Of a stretch of 16,982 nucleotides of DNA, positions 16,701 through 16,982 are shown one piece after another (positions within the stretch are counted from its first letter, which is position 1; every line of letters starts with the position of its first letter). This DNA comes from an uncultured Victivallales bacterium (lineage in GTDB: Bacteria; Verrucomicrobiota; Lentisphaeria; Oligosphaerales; JAFGRS01). The notes under the pieces were generated by a model, which saw nothing but the letters and a program-made list of their open reading frames with translations, ran no database searches and was not told the origin of the DNA. Both the position numbers and the translations under genes were made by a program. The stretch lies in NCBI GenBank assembly GCA_903834675.1, contig CAILKC010000219.1, positions 1 to 16,982 of the forward strand, read 5' to 3'.

Positions 16701-16762
16701 TCGGAACCGGCGGTGCGCTCTATCAAGTGGGCGCCGCCGGCAGGCTGGTGTTGGAGCGATAG
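13748..16762 (+). CDS. Exported pectate-lyase-like beta-helix protein with C-terminal CBM9-like domain
   Basis: A 1004-residue exported protein. Signal peptide 1-23, cleaved at SFA|QEP. VTDFGA (39-44) opens a pectate-lyase-3/tail-spike-type beta-helix, but the usual following DDT..ALQSAINAA stretch comes only at 216-228, so about 170 residues are inserted, beginning TTDGAKEITVADVGDFKPG. Helix coils with Asn ladders follow. A second insertion at about 589-662 includes LYRGWNLAWTGG and DPVTCRFKL and again has a 'VGDAFQV' strand. After a Pro-rich linker (LLPPPPKPTLPAP), residues from about 817 to the end form a CBM9/DOMON-like sandwich (VTVDGAVDEWPW, CEWRVPF). Start: GGAAGGG seven bases before ATG 13748. 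It may bind and cleave an anionic polysaccharide; lyase versus hydrolase activity cannot be told from sequence. Separated by 186 bp from the upstream gene, so co-transcription is possible but not certain. Confidence 0.87.
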   Translation: MTLAMPRLGIVSALMFASTCSFAQEPAPPPAAANGWVSVTDFGASGSKFETTATTTDGAKEITVADVGDFKPGQGVTVSRCNIRYVSPQISGPDSPYGTKPMKEELEFRGYDGSTGSWFVYLIEIDGKDPLTFRWSDTLVRKGQWQGTKVPITWDWQKLSNGLEVKFNKRDIELGHMLTFGARDQLETVIEKIDGKTLTLRDAANRAAMDAVVRHDDTVALQSAINAAIKEKRNVFFPAGWYRLSRSLDVQTDAICLEGVNGVDTVMDITNGVGAVFYIHKSLNATVRNFRMIGHTSMDEAAGAFRMSTGKSSFWVNALKSCRAIEMVWNANLWIENVHASHMASEAFYSSGTNRILGVNDNFPYHQTSLVYLRCSVTDCASNAFNNNDVGENTCVLYCRIENAAPSGWHAAEMPARFLKLIGNYVRNAGPFTIGDMSHRSDDLHNLGCGQAMVVDNVFEGIGNCGGIVVNHGSSQVVIANNLFINYNGSAIKASSYTTRNSFPANTVTITGNIIDMTYAGEKPASRTGITVSASNTIVANNQVYVRGKVDPRVTGIVVAEPAVNVSVHDNLIRNCGSGIKTGRVSSSVTEVFDSTSFLEAALPLEWKTSHLYRGWNLAWTGGSPSANLSVIDAFDPVTCRFKLKEPREMKVGDAFQVFPSGSANWNIHSNTVTGCADPVKLDSYGSETSFFRDNVVSRGEAQGVKQAIQVAGQFKLLGNTISGFDEAGSSALLLTPDPVGRVARNLIQRNTFERCAAVVKEAREGLWKECITDGNLFVNCQAAPATGGTVITSEQTEPVLLPPPPKPTLPAPKLATPVTVDGAVDEWPWQDKARAVALAQSPAGNPIPAQGYACAACDDTSFYLAIRISLPKDVKAVGGASWGAGDGVEVSFQHAEGKTASPIFLAWGDAAGRFESGPYGGATPQQVDALQKGVTYVAKPGVGEWTCEWRVPFAAAGLAPAVVKELRFNLGVHLAAGDVWGAWVGTGGALYQVGAAGRLVLER

Positions 16763-16775
16763 CCTGCCGGGACTC

Positions 16776-16800
16776 GCGGCACAGCACCGCGTCGTGCCGC
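16776..16800. terminator. Possible terminator hairpin after the last gene
   Basis: GCGGCAC (16776-16782) and GTGCCGC (16794-16800) form a perfect 7-bp stem with an 11-base loop, 13 bases after the stop codon. No T tract follows directly; TTTT occurs only near 16835. Weak support as an intrinsic terminator, but its position fits the end of the transcript. Confidence 0.35.
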
Positions 16801-16841
16801 AAACCGGGTCCGAAACGCAACGCATCCGGTCCGCTTTTATA

Positions 16842-16982
16842 CGACCTGTGCAATAAGGATGGGCCGAGGTATTCAGCCCCAAAGGGGCGCTCTATACCAG
16901 CCCAGGGCAACGCCCTGGGTACCAGTTCACCCCACAGATTGAGCCCTGAAGGGGCGGCCTATGCGACCTCAGCGCGAACCGA
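16842..16982. repeat. Right copy of inverted multi-hairpin repeat
   Basis: Reverse complement of bases 28-166, over about 140 bp with scattered mismatches and small length differences. The palindromes are clear here: GCCCC-AAA-GGGGC at 16876-16888, an 8-bp CCCAGGGC/GCCCTGGG stem at 16901-16919, and AGCCCTG-AAGGGGC at 16942-16955. The conserved outer segment CGACCTGTGCAATAAGGATG (16842-16861) is not palindromic and marks the inner edge of the element. The window ends inside the repeat, so its full length is unknown. Confidence 0.85.

Noticed and set aside
1..16982. CRISPR array, tRNA or rRNA gene, riboswitch
   Set aside because: No regularly spaced direct repeats, no cloverleaf or conserved rRNA stretches, and no recognisable aptamer were seen in the spacers.

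Overview
The window is about 17 kb of GC-rich bacterial DNA carrying seven protein-coding genes and no RNA genes, transposase, integrase or CRISPR array. The gene content (BNR-type sialidase, heparinase II/III-like lyase, Gfo/Idh/MocA oxidoreductase, three large exported right-handed beta-helix proteins) and the intergenic palindromic repeats resemble environmental Planctomycetota, Verrucomicrobiota, Hydrogenedentota or Armatimonadota genomes. That placement is inference from gene style; no marker gene is present to prove it.

Layout. Positions 1-166 and 16842-16982 hold the same roughly 140-bp multi-hairpin repeat in inverted orientation, so the whole gene set lies between two inward-facing copies. 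On the minus strand are a signal-less sialidase-fold protein (2214-3347) and, 50 bp downstream, a B12-binding-type radical SAM protein (205-2163). A 188-bp divergent region (3348-3535) separates them from the plus-strand genes: an exported heparinase II/III-like polysaccharide lyase (3536-6358), a Gfo/Idh/MocA oxidoreductase (6768-7763), two related beta-helix proteins of putative glycoside hydrolase type (8137-10947 and 10988-13561, 40 bp apart) and a pectate-lyase-like beta-helix protein with a C-terminal CBM9-like domain (13748-16762).

Two long gaps, 6359-6767 and 7764-8136, each contain one copy of a second repeat family. It has long terminal inverted repeats and begins about 50 bp after the preceding stop codon in both cases.

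Working together (inference): the four exported proteins would cut a complex, probably uronic-acid-containing polysaccharide outside the cytoplasm. The sialidase-like protein, which shows no signal peptide, and the NAD(P)-dependent oxidoreductase would act on released sugars inside the cell. The role of the radical SAM enzyme is unclear. No transporter, SusC/SusD pair, sulfatase or regulator is in the window, so uptake and control must be encoded elsewhere. The main points for a second look are the two repeat families, the domain-shuffled beta-helix pair, and the pairing of a radical SAM protein with a sialidase.
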